A stretch of 46,733 bases of DNA from Candidatus Adlerbacteria bacterium (GTDB lineage: Bacteria; Patescibacteriota; Minisyncoccia; Phycocordibacterales; SBAW01): positions 1 to 46,733 of the forward strand of contig CAIJFH010000026.1 in the NCBI GenBank assembly GCA_903819895.1, in the 5' to 3' direction. The first letter of the stretch is position 1. Each line of letters starts with the position of its first letter. Made by a program: the position numbers and the translations under genes. Positions 23,327-31,658 of the stretch are shown piece by piece. The notes under the pieces are model-generated. The model had not been told where the DNA came from and searched no databases. It saw only the letters and a program-made list of their open reading frames with translations.

Positions 23327-24375
23327 GTGGCTTTTTTAATCGCCTGCTGCCGCTCGTCTCCAACGATGTGGGGATCGACTTGGGCACTGCCAACACGCTC
23401 GTGTATTTGCGCGGCAAGGGGATCGTTGTGACCGAGCCATCGGTGGTCGCGGTCAATCAAAAGACCGGCCAAGTGGTCGCGGTCGGCCAAGCAGCAAAAG
23501 ACATGCTGGGCCGCACGCCGGGGCACTTGGTCGCGGTGCGCCCCTTGGTCGATGGTGTCGTCTCCGACTTCGAGGCGACCGAGGAGATGCTTGCGTATTT
23601 GATGAACAGGGCGCAAGGCGCATCGCGCAAGATGCTCGGGCCCCGCGCGGTCATCGGTGTCCCGGCGGGGATCACCAATGTCGAGATGCGCGCGGTCAAA
23701 GATGCGGCGCAGAACGCGGGTGCGCGCGAGGTGTACATCGTCGAGGAGCCGATCGCCGCGGCGCTTGGGGTGCGCTTGCCGATACGCGAGGCGGTGGGCA
23801 GCATGATCGTCGACATTGGTGGTGGCACGGTCGACATCGCGGTGCTGTCGCTGGGCGGCATTGTCCGTGCAAAAAACTTGCGGCTCGCGGGCGACAAACT
23901 CAACACCGACATCATCAGCTATGTGCGCTCGGAGCATAAAATTTTAATCGGCGAGAAGACCGCCGAAAACGTCAAGATGGCAATCGGCTCAGTTATCCAA
24001 GGCGGCAGCAACCTCGAGGCGCTGGTGCGCGGCCGCGACCTGATCACTGGCCTCCCGCGCGAGATTGTCTTGACCGATCAAGACGTGCGCGAGGCGATCT
24101 CACAATCGATCGACACACTGGTCGAGTCGGTGCGCGAGGTGCTCGAGACCACGCCGCCCGAAATTCTTTCGGACATTATGCGCTCGGGGATCACGCTCGC
24201 GGGCGGTGGCGCCTTGCTCAAAGGGCTCGACGAGCTGCTCGCGCAGTGGCTCAAGGTGCCGGTCGTGGTAGCCGACGACCCGCTGACCGCGGTGGTGCGT
24301 GGCACCGGCGTCATTCTCGAGAACATCGACCTCTATCGCGATATCCTGCTTGAACATGAAGACGATTTCTCCTAA
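23323..24375 (+). CDS. mreB: Rod shape-determining protein MreB (copy 2)
   Basis: A 350-residue actin-like filament protein heading the mreB-mreC-mreD-PBP2 operon, and so likely the elongasome MreB. DVGIDLGTANTLVYLRG is phosphate 1, MIVDIGGGTVDIAVLSLGG phosphate 2, and GITLAGGGALLKGLDEL the adenosine motif. The N-terminal FFNRLLPLVS is amphipathic and suits membrane binding. It is clearly a paralogue of the 7.8 kb copy rather than a recent duplicate. The start at 23323 overlaps the proS stop. The longer track start would fuse 23 unrelated residues to it. Confidence 0.95.
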   Translation: MSGFFNRLLPLVSNDVGIDLGTANTLVYLRGKGIVVTEPSVVAVNQKTGQVVAVGQAAKDMLGRTPGHLVAVRPLVDGVVSDFEATEEMLAYLMNRAQGASRKMLGPRAVIGVPAGITNVEMRAVKDAAQNAGAREVYIVEEPIAAALGVRLPIREAVGSMIVDIGGGTVDIAVLSLGGIVRAKNLRLAGDKLNTDIISYVRSEHKILIGEKTAENVKMAIGSVIQGGSNLEALVRGRDLITGLPREIVLTDQDVREAISQSIDTLVESVREVLETTPPEILSDIMRSGITLAGGGALLKGLDELLAQWLKVPVVVADDPLTAVVRGTGVILENIDLYRDILLEHEDDFS

Positions 24376-25135
24376 CCGCTCGATGCGGCCCTACTCGCGC
24401 AGTACGCGACAATTTAAAATTGCGGCGTTCATTCTTTTGTTTACATGTATTATTGGTGGGTTGGTGCTGTGGCGTGCCAGCGTGTCATCACTGTTGCTGC
24501 AAGTGCTTGCGCCCGTGGTGCGCCTGCGCGACTCGTTCTCGGCAAACGAGGATACGCTGCTTCGCGCACAGTTGGCCTCGACCACTGCGGCACTGCTCGA
24601 TCGCGACGTGCTCTATGCAGAAAATCTTGATTTAAAAAATAGAATGGGGCGCGACGCCGGTGTCTCGACCATCCTTGCGGGTGTGCTGCTGCGCCCACCG
24701 GCTACACCCTACGACACACTGCTGGTTGATGCGGGCAAAAACGCTGGTGTCGTGGTGGGCAACGTTGTTGCTGCGGGTGGCACAACGCTCATCGGTACGG
24801 TCACCGAGGTATACGACACCACTGCGCGCGTCGAACTTTTTTCTGCGCCGGGCACGACGTTTAACGCGTTGCTTTCTTCGGGTCAGGACACGGTGCCGGT
24901 GTCGGTGCGTGGGCAGGGGAGCGGCTCGTTTGTGGCGCAGGTCCCCGCGGGCACACATGCGTCTGTGGGCGACAGCATTGTTTTGCCTGGTGTTGCGGGT
25001 GGCTACGCGGGTTCGGTGTCCGCGGTCGAGAGCACCAGTGGCGAGTCGTTTGAGACCATCTACCTCCATTTGCCGGTCGATATATTCAACCTGCGCTCTG
25101 TTGAAGTGTGGCGGCAATCTGATATAAAAAAATAA
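24356..25135 (+). CDS. mreC: Rod shape-determining protein MreC
   Basis: A 259-residue bitopic membrane protein that links MreB filaments to the outside PBP2 complex. A basic cytoplasmic tail is followed by one membrane helix (IAAFILLFTCIIGGLVLWRA). A coiled-coil segment (around LRAQLASTTAALLDRDVLYAENLDLKN) follows, then the beta-rich MreC core (TLLVDAGKNAGVVVGNVV, GTTLIGTVTEV). The start at 24356 overlaps mreB by 20 bp; the ATG at 24383 is an alternative. The stop overlaps the mreD start (TAATG). Confidence 0.9.
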   Translation: MKTISPNRSMRPYSRSTRQFKIAAFILLFTCIIGGLVLWRASVSSLLLQVLAPVVRLRDSFSANEDTLLRAQLASTTAALLDRDVLYAENLDLKNRMGRDAGVSTILAGVLLRPPATPYDTLLVDAGKNAGVVVGNVVAAGGTTLIGTVTEVYDTTARVELFSAPGTTFNALLSSGQDTVPVSVRGQGSGSFVAQVPAGTHASVGDSIVLPGVAGGYAGSVSAVESTSGESFETIYLHLPVDIFNLRSVEVWRQSDIKK

Positions 25136-25428
25136 TGCAGACGCGCACCAACACACGTATCATCTCCTCGATTGCTGCCTTGGTGTGCCTCTTTGGTGTC
25201 GTGCTGCCGTGGTGGCCGCTTTCGCTTGCGGGTGTCCTTTTGGCTGCGGTGTGGGGCAATGGCGCTCTTGCGTTGGGGTTGGGGCTCGTGCTCGACCTGG
25301 TCTACGGCGCGCCAACCGGGTTGCTGCATCCTCTTGCTGCTCCATTTTTTATACTCGCACTCGTGTGCGTCGCCGTGCGCGCTGTGTTTATGAAGCAGCT
25401 GCGCCCCGGCGTGGTCGACAGAGTGTAG
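25135..25428 (+). CDS. mreD: Short MreD-like membrane protein
   Basis: A 97-residue hydrophobic protein with about three membrane segments, in the mreD position between mreC and PBP2. Typical MreD has about 160 residues, so this is a reduced form. ALGLGLVLDLVYGAPTGLLHPLAAPFF matches the G-x-x-x-D-x-x-x-G region of the family. The call rests on position plus this motif. Translation is coupled to mreC by a one-base overlap. Confidence 0.7.
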   Translation: MQTRTNTRIISSIAALVCLFGVVLPWWPLSLAGVLLAAVWGNGALALGLGLVLDLVYGAPTGLLHPLAAPFFILALVCVAVRAVFMKQLRPGVVDRV

Positions 25429-25438
25429 TGCTGCTCGG

Positions 25439-25444
25439 TATACT
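25439..25444 (+). promoter_or_regulatory. -10 box of the PBP2 gene
   Basis: TATACT ends eight bases before the ATG at 25453, giving the PBP2 gene a leaderless promoter inside the mre cluster. Confidence 0.5.
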
Positions 25445-25452
25445 GTGCGGGC

Positions 25453-27192
25453 ATGCTGTTCAATCATCGCAAGAGACGCCGCTTGGTTGAGGAGATCCAC
25501 CCGGACGAGATTTTGATCGACTCATCCAACTTGCCCGAGTTTGATCGCGACCAGATGGAGGGGCGCATCGAGCGGCCGTTTGGTCGCCGCTCGTTTATCG
25601 CCGCAGGCGCGGTGGTGGCGTTGGTGCTCATACTCCTGCTTGCTCGTGCGGGCGTGTTGCAGCTGGTGCGTGGCACCGCGTATGCAAAGATGTCGGAGGA
25701 TAATCAACTGAGCAACCAGGTGCTCTTTGCCGACCGTGGCATCATCACCGACCGCAACGGCACGCCGCTTGCCTACAACAGCCGCACCACGATGTTGGAT
25801 ACTACCGACTCGACATCAACCAACCCGACCGAGGGTGATGCATCCTCGACCCCGCAAGAGTTTGCGACGCGAGTGTATGCCGACTACCGCGGGCTCGCAC
25901 ACGTGGTCGGCTATGCGCAGCCGCCAGCCAAGGACTCCTACGGCGTCTACTTTCGCAATACGTTCTTGGGTGTCGATGGCGCAGAGAAAGCGTTTGATGC
26001 ACAACTGGGTGGGAAAAATGGCGAGAAGTTGACCGAGACAGACGCGCACCACAAGACCATCGCCGAGAGTGTGGTCAACGATGCTGTGCCGGGGCAGCAG
26101 ATCACCTTGTCGATTGATGCCGACGTGACGCAGGGGTTGTATGACGCCATTGCCGAGCGCGCGCAGTCATCCAACTTCCAAGGTGGCGCGGGTGTGCTGA
26201 TTGATGTTCAGACAGGTCAAATTTTGGCAATGACCAGCTATCCGGAATATTCGCAGAACGCGGTCGAGAGCGGTGACGCGACCGTGCTCAAGCAACTCTT
26301 TAGCAACAAGCAGCAGCCGTTTCTCGACCGCGCGGTCGATGGTCTCTATGCGCCGGGCTCAATCGTCAAGCCAGTTGTCGGCGCAGCGGCGCTCACCGAA
26401 GGGGTGATCTCGCCCGACAAGCAAATTCTTTCGACGGGTTCGATTTCGCTCCCGAACCAGTACGACCCGGCGCATCCATCCGTCTTCCACGACTGGCGCG
26501 CAAATGGGTGGGTTGATGTGCGGCACGCGATCGCCGTCTCATCCGATGTTTACTTCTACGAAGTGGGTGGTGGGTTTGAGGGTCAGCCAGGGTTAGGGGT
26601 CGATCGGCTCGACAAATATTTTAGAATGTTTGGCTTTGGCCAAGACGCAGGGCTCGCGGGCTTTAGCAGCAAGACCGGCAACATCCCCACCATTGCGTGG
26701 AAGGCAGCGACATTCCCCAACGACCCGACATGGCACGTGGGCGACACCTACCACACGGCAATCGGGCAGTATGGGATGCTCGTGACGCCGCTGCAGGCCG
26801 CGCGCGAAGCGGCGGCAATCGCCAATGGTGGCACACTGCTTACGCCGAGTGTGCTCGCAAGTTCGACGCCGCAAGGACAAAAACTCGCGATCTCACCCGA
26901 TGCGCTCGAGGTGGTGCGCGAGGGGATGCGGCTGGGTGTCACCGACGGCATCGCGCAGGCGGTCAAGCTCGATGCGGTGCATGTGGCTGCAAAAACAGGC
27001 ACCGCACAGGTTGGTATGCACAACGAGTTCGTCAACTCGTGGATGATTGGCTTCTTCCCCTACGAGCATCCGCGCTATGCGTACGCAGTGGTGCTCGAGC
27101 GCGGGCCCGCGGGCACCTTGATGGGTTCGCCCGCAGTCGTCGGCACGTTCCTGCAGTGGATGGTTGCGCACGAACCGCAGTATTTGCATTGA
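25453..27192 (+). CDS. mrdA: Penicillin-binding protein 2 (elongation transpeptidase)
   Basis: A 579-residue class B PBP that cross-links peptidoglycan during side-wall growth with RodA. A cytoplasmic tail of about 45 residues is followed by one membrane helix (AAGAVVALVLILLLARAG), then a short dimerisation region (LFADRGIITDRNGTPLAYN). The transpeptidase has the S-x-x-K motif APGSIVKPV, SSD in the S-x-N position (IAVSSDVYFYEVGGG, normal for PBP2) and KTGTAQ. The linker around residues 115-135 is Thr/Ser/Asp rich. rodA is not in the window. It is linked to mreBCD by position. Confidence 0.93.
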   Translation: MLFNHRKRRRLVEEIHPDEILIDSSNLPEFDRDQMEGRIERPFGRRSFIAAGAVVALVLILLLARAGVLQLVRGTAYAKMSEDNQLSNQVLFADRGIITDRNGTPLAYNSRTTMLDTTDSTSTNPTEGDASSTPQEFATRVYADYRGLAHVVGYAQPPAKDSYGVYFRNTFLGVDGAEKAFDAQLGGKNGEKLTETDAHHKTIAESVVNDAVPGQQITLSIDADVTQGLYDAIAERAQSSNFQGGAGVLIDVQTGQILAMTSYPEYSQNAVESGDATVLKQLFSNKQQPFLDRAVDGLYAPGSIVKPVVGAAALTEGVISPDKQILSTGSISLPNQYDPAHPSVFHDWRANGWVDVRHAIAVSSDVYFYEVGGGFEGQPGLGVDRLDKYFRMFGFGQDAGLAGFSSKTGNIPTIAWKAATFPNDPTWHVGDTYHTAIGQYGMLVTPLQAAREAAAIANGGTLLTPSVLASSTPQGQKLAISPDALEVVREGMRLGVTDGIAQAVKLDAVHVAAKTGTAQVGMHNEFVNSWMIGFFPYEHPRYAYAVVLERGPAGTLMGSPAVVGTFLQWMVAHEPQYLH

Positions 27193-27216
27193 CTTGCGTG
27201 CCAAATCAGGTACACT
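27189..27216 (+). promoter_or_regulatory. Promoter of greA
   Basis: TTGACT, 16 bases, TACACT. Transcription should start near 27223, leaving a leader of about 48 bases, unlike the leaderless genes. Confidence 0.6.
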
Positions 27217-27270
27217 AGTGCGACCAGAGTGCAGCACCACGGGCCATTAGTAGCTATTTTCACGAGACCT

Positions 27271-27732
27271 ATGGGAGAGCAATTGATATCACAAGAAAAA
27301 TTTGAGGAGCTGACGAAAGAGCTCGAGGAGTTGCACACGACGCGCCGCAAAGAAGTTGCCGAGCAGCTCGAATACGCTCGATCACTTGGTGACCTCTCCG
27401 AAAATGCCGAGTATCAAGAGGCGCGCGAGATGCAGGCAGCCGTCGAGGAGCGCGTGCAAAAACTCGAACTCATTTTAAAGAATGCAAAGATTGTCCGTGG
27501 CGGCAAGACCGACGCAGTCGGTATGGGCTCGACGGTCACCGTCAAAAAGCTTGTGGGCGATGACACGTTTACCTACATCATCGTTGGTGCCGAGGAGGCC
27601 GATATGCTCGCAGGCAAAATTTCCTACCACTCGCCCTTGGGCGCAGCATTGATGGGGAAGCGCAAAGGAGACGAATTTTCCTTCCACACCCCCCGCGGCG
27701 TGCAAAAATATAAAATCCTAAAGGTGGAGTAG
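27271..27732 (+). CDS. greA: Transcription elongation factor GreA
   Basis: A 153-residue factor that enters the RNA polymerase secondary channel and stimulates cleavage of backtracked RNA. The N-terminal coiled coil carries the tip acidic residues in GDLSENAEYQEAREMQ. The C-terminal FKBP-like domain includes YHSPLGAALMGKRKGDEF. The start at 27271 gives MGEQLISQEKF. It has its own promoter and ends near a strong hairpin at 27760. Confidence 0.96.
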   Translation: MGEQLISQEKFEELTKELEELHTTRRKEVAEQLEYARSLGDLSENAEYQEAREMQAAVEERVQKLELILKNAKIVRGGKTDAVGMGSTVTVKKLVGDDTFTYIIVGAEEADMLAGKISYHSPLGAALMGKRKGDEFSFHTPRGVQKYKILKVE

Positions 27733-27759
27733 GGTTGATACTAAACTAGATGAGACGAA

Positions 27760-27791
27760 GAGACCCGGCCGCGCATGCGTGGTCGGGTCTC
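27760..27791. terminator. Strong GC-rich hairpin between greA and a convergent gene
   Basis: GAGACCCGGCC pairs with GGTCGGGTCTC (11 bp with one G-U) around a 10-base loop. There is no long T-run on either side, though TTCGTCTC follows on the minus strand. It probably serves both convergent genes. Confidence 0.55.
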
Positions 27792-27797
27792 GGTATG

Positions 27798-28112
27798 TCA
27801 GGCGTCCCACGGGAGCGAAACGCCCGGGTCGCCTTCCCCGAAGGGATTTGCTCCAGTGAGCACAATTTCCCAACCGGTTGCGATTTCCCTGGCGCAGGGT
27901 GCCTCGAGGTCTGGGTATTCACCCCTCGAGATTGGGTATACTCGGTCCGTATGATTTCCTGGATGATGCCACACCTGTGCTCCGCCGACTCGGATGGGAA
28001 CATCCGGGTGTTGCGGGGTGAGGCCGCTCAAGGCAACCGCGGCAAGCAAACCTGGTGGCGGTTCGCCCGTACCGACAAAAAGAACAGACGGACGAGTCGA
28101 ACTCTGCAACAT
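27798..28112 (-). CDS. Unknown 104-residue protein
   Basis: I do not recognise it. It looks expressed: GGGAGG lies five bases before the ATG, a TTGCGC-18-TATGCT promoter lies upstream, and a hairpin follows the stop. The sequence is rich in Pro and Gly with few Lys (SVLFVGTGEPPPGLLAAVALSGL near the start, ATGWEIVLTGANPFGEGDPG near the end). The two overlapping plus-strand ORFs have no such signals. Its DNA is GC-rich like the core. It may be a small cytoplasmic protein of unknown role. Confidence 0.5.
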   Translation of the reverse strand: MLQSSTRPSVLFVGTGEPPPGLLAAVALSGLTPQHPDVPIRVGGAQVWHHPGNHTDRVYPISRGEYPDLEAPCAREIATGWEIVLTGANPFGEGDPGVSLPWDA

Positions 28113-28141
28113 CTGTACCTCCCTGTGCTGCTGCGTTTAGC

Positions 28142-28171
28142 ATAAATCTGAAGAGCTCTTTCGCGCAAGTG
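28142..28171 (-). promoter_or_regulatory. Promoter of the 104-residue protein gene
   Basis: TTGCGC, 18 bases, TATGCT on the minus strand. A leader of about 25 bases then carries the GGGAGG site. Confidence 0.4.
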
Positions 28172-28226
28172 CAGTCCTGTTACTTTCTCAACTATGGCGC
28201 ACAATACACATTTCAAAAACGTAAAA

Positions 28227-28252
28227 CCGGCAGTCACGAAAGTGGCTGCCGG
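28227..28252 (-). terminator. Rho-independent terminator of the PQ-loop-like gene
   Basis: An 11-bp stem CCGGCAGCCAC/GTGACTGCCGG with a 4-base loop, followed on the minus strand by TTTTACGTTTTT. Confidence 0.8.
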
Positions 28253-28303
28253 TCTCTCCGCGCTGTTCCCAAGGCACGGAGGGTTGGTGGTGGGGAAGAG
28301 AGG

Positions 28304-28882
28304 TTAGATTGTTGCTGTGCGCCAATACCTCTGGGAGATGTACCAGACGGCTGGCAGTTGTACCATTAGCCAGACGACGGGTGTCACGATTTCGCTGAAG
28401 CTCCATTGCTCGATGGACAGAAGTTGGCAGACGCTGCCGACTGCGGCCATAATCCACGGAAGGATTGCTTCGGCATGTGGCGTTTTGCGTACATTCCGTA
28501 TGAATGGAAACGAGCCAATTAGTGCCGCGAGCAGGCATAGCAACATCCCAATCTGTGGATTGCTAGAGTAGTACCACATCAGCATTGCACCGATGACCAT
28601 GCCGATGCAGAACGAATCCGCCGCCGTCCAGCCGAGCGCTGCTTTTTTGTACACACAGACACCAAGTACGACGCATGTGCCTCCTGCGTATGCGACCATC
28701 TGCCACGACATGCCTCCCGCGGCGATGATGCTGACGAGAATGGCGGTGTCCAGAATCCACCACGAAATCCACGAGGAAAGTGTGGGCCGCGTCCTGCCAG
28801 TAGCGATATTCCGCACATATGGGAAGTATGCACCAGCGGAGACAGCGAAGGCGAGTGAGGCGAACAGGGCGTGGTTGCCCAT
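28304..28882 (-). CDS. PQ-loop/SemiSWEET-like membrane protein
   Basis: A 192-residue protein with about six membrane helices. Two internal repeats each contain a Pro-aromatic-x-Arg-Asn element: FPYVRNIATGRTRPTLSSWI near the start and FPFIRNVRKTPHAEAILPWI in the second half. This is the arrangement of PQ-loop/SWEET-type transporters, but the family call is inferred from pattern only. I take the ATG at 28882 because GGGAG lies seven bases before it; the track start at 28924 would be 14 codons longer. A clear terminator follows. Confidence 0.6.
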   Translation of the reverse strand: MGNHALFASLAFAVSAGAYFPYVRNIATGRTRPTLSSWISWWILDTAILVSIIAAGGMSWQMVAYAGGTCVVLGVCVYKKAALGWTAADSFCIGMVIGAMLMWYYSSNPQIGMLLCLLAALIGSFPFIRNVRKTPHAEAILPWIMAAVGSVCQLLSIEQWSFSEIVTPVVWLMVQLPAVWYISQRYWRTATI

Positions 28883-28975
28883 TAGTTTTCTCCCAAGAAC
28901 GGGGTTCAGTTCCAAAAAATACATTACATAATATATTTAATTACGTCAATGCTATAAAAACTTTGCAAAAAGCGG

Positions 28976-28981
28976 TATGCT
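28976..28981 (+). promoter_or_regulatory. -10 box of lysS
   Basis: TATGCT ends six bases before the ATG at 28988; no leader or T-box is possible. Confidence 0.55.
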
Positions 28982-28987
28982 GTGTGC

Positions 28988-30451
28988 ATGGCAGAGGATG
29001 ATATTCGCGCGCAGCGCATGGCAAAGGTGGACGAGTTGCGACGGTTGGGTATCGACCCGTACCCGCCGCGTGTCGCGCGCACGGTATCGGTCAAGCAGTT
29101 TTTGAGTTCGCTTGCCGAGCTCCAAGAGTCAAATAAAGCAGAGTCCCTCGCGGGCCGCGTGATGTCTATCCGCCAACATGGAGGGATTATTTTTGCCGAC
29201 CTGTTCGACGGCACAGCGCGCGTGCAGCTGGTGCTCAAGCAGGGCGAGACAGACGAGCAGGTGTTCGACCACTTTGTGTGCTTTGTCGACGCGGGTGATT
29301 TTGTGTCAGCAACAGGTACCGCCTTTACCACCAAGCGCGGCGAGCCGTCACTTAAAGTCGACACATGGCAGATGGCGGCAAAGTCGCTGATGCCGCTCCC
29401 GAGCGAGTGGTACGGCATCAAGGACGAAGATCTGCGCTTCCGCCAGCGCTATTTAGATATTTTATTAAACGAGGAGACGCGCGCGCTGTTTGAGCGCAAG
29501 TCGAAGTTTTGGCAAACCATCCGAAACTTTTTGATTGCACGCGAGTTTATCGAAGTTGAGACACCCATTATCGAGACAGAGCCCGGTGGCGCCGACGCGC
29601 GCCCGTTCGTGACGCATCACAACGCGCTCGACATGCAGGCATACCTGCGCATCTCGGCGGGTGAGCTGTGGCAAAAGCGCCTGCTCGTCGCGGGCTTCCC
29701 GCGCGTGTTCGAAATCGGGAGGATTTTCCGCAACGAGGGGATGTCCAACGAGCACCTACAGGACTACACACAACTGGAGTTCTATCAGGCATTTTCTGAC
29801 TTCAAAGAGGGGATGCAAATGTTGCAAGATCTCTATCGCACGATTGTGCGCGAGGTGTACGGCACGACGAAGTTCGTCATCCGCGGGCACGATGTCGATT
29901 TTGCAGCCGAGTGGCAGCAGCTCGACTACGCGACCGAGATACAAAAAAAGTTTGGTATCGACCCGGTACATTGTACAGAAGACGAGGCGCTTGCTGCGGC
30001 AAAAAAAGCAGGCATCGCGCTTGATGAGGGGGATGCAAACAAGTCGCGCGCAGTCGACTTGTTGTGGAAGAAGATTCGCCACGAGATTTCTGGCCCTGCG
30101 TTCTTGACCGGCGTGCCAGTGTTCTTGGAGCCCTTGGCCAAACGCGACCCAGCGCGGCCAGACGTCGTCGAGCGGTTCCAGATCGTCATCGCGGGCTCCG
30201 AGCTCGGCAAGGGTTTTAGCGAGCTCAACGACCCTGTCGACCAACGTGGGCGTTTCGAGCAGCAGCAGGGCATGCGCGACGCGGGCGACGACGAGGCGCA
30301 GCGCATGGATGAAAGTTACGTCGAGGCGCTCGAGTTTGGCATGCCGCCAGCGTTTGGTTTTGGTATGAGCGAGCGCCTGTTTAGCTTCCTCGAAAACAAA
30401 AATGTCCGCGAAACCCAGCTCTTCCCCCTCCTCCGCCCCAAAATCGACTAA
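28988..30451 (+). CDS. lysS: Lysyl-tRNA synthetase, class II
   Basis: A 487-residue enzyme charging tRNA-Lys, of normal length. The N-terminal OB-fold anticodon domain includes GRVMSIRQHGGIIFADLFDG. Motif 1 is around FLIAREFIEVETPI, ETEPGGADARPFVTHHNALD is the lysine-specific loop, and RIFRNEGMSNEHLQDYTQLEFYQA is motif 2. The final motif 3 is EFGMPPAFGFGMSERLF, where AcrB-like confusion is not an issue but the usual GGxGxGxDR is relaxed (AFGFGMSER). The start at 28988 is set by the TATGCT box. It is divergent from the PQ-loop-like gene. Confidence 0.94.
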   Translation: MAEDDIRAQRMAKVDELRRLGIDPYPPRVARTVSVKQFLSSLAELQESNKAESLAGRVMSIRQHGGIIFADLFDGTARVQLVLKQGETDEQVFDHFVCFVDAGDFVSATGTAFTTKRGEPSLKVDTWQMAAKSLMPLPSEWYGIKDEDLRFRQRYLDILLNEETRALFERKSKFWQTIRNFLIAREFIEVETPIIETEPGGADARPFVTHHNALDMQAYLRISAGELWQKRLLVAGFPRVFEIGRIFRNEGMSNEHLQDYTQLEFYQAFSDFKEGMQMLQDLYRTIVREVYGTTKFVIRGHDVDFAAEWQQLDYATEIQKKFGIDPVHCTEDEALAAAKKAGIALDEGDANKSRAVDLLWKKIRHEISGPAFLTGVPVFLEPLAKRDPARPDVVERFQIVIAGSELGKGFSELNDPVDQRGRFEQQQGMRDAGDDEAQRMDESYVEALEFGMPPAFGFGMSERLFSFLENKNVRETQLFPLLRPKID

Positions 30452-30484
30452 GTCGCAATGCAGGTGGTGCGCTTGCGTAGCATC

Positions 30485-30514
30485 TTGACACAGCACTATA
30501 TTCATGTGTATTCT
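30485..30514 (+). promoter_or_regulatory. Promoter of the 30546 membrane protein gene
   Basis: TTGACA, 18 bases, TATTCT. Transcription should start near 30521, giving a leader of about 25 bases. Confidence 0.6.
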
Positions 30515-30545
30515 CTAAAAAGCCCAACAGAAAAAGGTTCTTCCG

Positions 30546-30878
30546 ATGATTGACTTCTTCGTCGTCCCCACCGGTCTCTTCCAATGGTTGGGGTTTGCCC
30601 CGGTCCTCGTGTTTGCGGTGTGGCTTCATGGAGCCACACTCTTCCATGTGGCAGAGGGGCGGAGTCAGTATATATTTTTGCACCCAATCAATCTCTTGCT
30701 TCTCATTGTCGCCACGCTCCTGCTCGCTGTTTGGCTCGGGATTGTTGACGTGGTGTACAATGAGGAGCTCGTGCTTGGTTTATCCATGGCGCCGCCATAC
30801 GAGGTTGGGATTGCTGTCGTATCCTTCCTCGTTAGTCTTCTGGTGGTGCTGGCACGCAGCGAGCCAAACACCCGCTGA
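30546..30878 (+). CDS. Unknown small membrane protein
   Basis: A 110-residue protein with three hydrophobic segments (FQWLGFAPVLVFAVWLHGA, INLLLLIVATLLLAVWLGIV, VGIAVVSFLVSLLVVLA) and a polar end. No family is recognised. It has a consensus promoter, an AAGG eight bases before the ATG and a 10-bp GC hairpin after the stop, so it is a stand-alone unit between lysS and the REP/RAYT unit. Confidence 0.6.
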   Translation: MIDFFVVPTGLFQWLGFAPVLVFAVWLHGATLFHVAEGRSQYIFLHPINLLLLIVATLLLAVWLGIVDVVYNEELVLGLSMAPPYEVGIAVVSFLVSLLVVLARSEPNTR

Positions 30879-30916
30879 AAAAACAGGGGATTGAGACCCC
30901 CACAACAACTCACTCC

Positions 30917-30940
30917 GCCGCATCCTCCCCAGGATGCGGC
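30917..30940. terminator. Perfect 10-bp hairpin after the 30546 gene
   Basis: GCCGCATCCT and AGGATGCGGC enclose CCCC. A T-run is lacking, so termination is likely but not certain. Confidence 0.5.
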
Positions 30941-30949
30941 GCTCTTGAT

Positions 30950-30970
30950 TACGGAGGTCCGTCCTCCGTA
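30950..30970. repeat. REP hairpin 1 (upstream of RAYT)
   Basis: A 21-nt element with 8-bp arms TACGGAGG/CCTCCGTA around TCCGT. It has the same orientation as the internal copy and the inverse of the downstream copy. Confidence 0.85.
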
Positions 30971-30979
30971 TCGTGGGTG

Positions 30980-30985
30980 TATACT
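30980..30985 (+). promoter_or_regulatory. -10 box of RAYT gene
   Basis: TATACT ends nine bases before the ATG at 30995. REP hairpin 1 occupies the place of the -35 box. Confidence 0.55.
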
Positions 30986-30994
30986 ATTGTTGTT

Positions 30995-31657
30995 ATGCAA
31001 CGGAAGATGGCGTTTGGTGTTGGCGAGTATTATCATCTGTACAGTCGAGGTGTGGAGAAACGCGACGTATTTCTTGATGCGCACGATCGAGAACGTTTTA
31101 TGCGTCTGTTATACATAGCAAATGGAGAACGCTCGTTTGAGTATCGAAACATACAAGACAAACCACTTGGTGCAATAGACAGGGGAGACGCACTGGCTGC
31201 CATCGGCGCGTATGTCCTGATGCCAAACCACTTCCACTTGTTGGTTCGCGAGACGCGAGAGGGAGGAATTACAAAATATCTACGAGGGTTGCTTACTGGT
31301 TATTCGTCCTACTTTAACAAGCGCCACAATCGTGTCGGGTCGTTGTTCCAAAGCAGATTTAAAGCCGAGCATGTGGATCGAGACGAATATTTGCGCTATT
31401 TGTTTGCATACATACACTTAAACCCCATAAAACTGCTCGAACCGAAATGGAAAGAGGTCGGGATACAAAACCTCGAGCGGGCAGAGGTGTTTCTATGTTC
31501 ATATCAATACTCAAGCTATGCCGAATACGGAGGTCCGTCCTCCGTACCGAGGGAGGAGGTGGCGATTCTGTCGCCCGAGGTGTTCCCAGAGTATTTTGCC
31601 AAGCGCAAAGAGTTCGACAGTTTCGTTCGGGAATGGTTGGATTACAAAACCGACTAA
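30995..31657 (+). CDS. REP-associated tyrosine transposase (RAYT, Y1/HUH family)
   Basis: A 220-residue single-strand DNA transposase relative. GEYYHLYSRGVEKRDVF is the N-terminal strand, VLMPNHFHLLV carries the H-x-H metal motif, and YLRYLFAYIHLNPIK carries the candidate catalytic Tyr, so the active site is complete. It is flanked by REP hairpins in inverted orientation (30950 and 31659). A third copy lies inside the gene and encodes EYGGPSSVP in frame. RAYTs are known to mobilise REP hairpins. The start at 30995 follows a TATACT box. Confidence 0.93.
   Translation: MQRKMAFGVGEYYHLYSRGVEKRDVFLDAHDRERFMRLLYIANGERSFEYRNIQDKPLGAIDRGDALAAIGAYVLMPNHFHLLVRETREGGITKYLRGLLTGYSSYFNKRHNRVGSLFQSRFKAEHVDRDEYLRYLFAYIHLNPIKLLEPKWKEVGIQNLERAEVFLCSYQYSSYAEYGGPSSVPREEVAILSPEVFPEYFAKRKEFDSFVREWLDYKTD
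31526..31546. repeat. REP hairpin 2, inside the RAYT reading frame
   Basis: Identical in all 21 bases to copy 1 and in the same orientation. It is translated as part of the RAYT C-terminal region without breaking the frame. Confidence 0.85.
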
Positions 31658-31658
31658 C

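Noticed and set aside
27750-28145. 131-residue plus-strand ORF
   Set aside because: It starts inside the hairpin after greA and has no ribosome binding site or -10 box at its start, whereas the minus-strand 104-residue frame has all signals.
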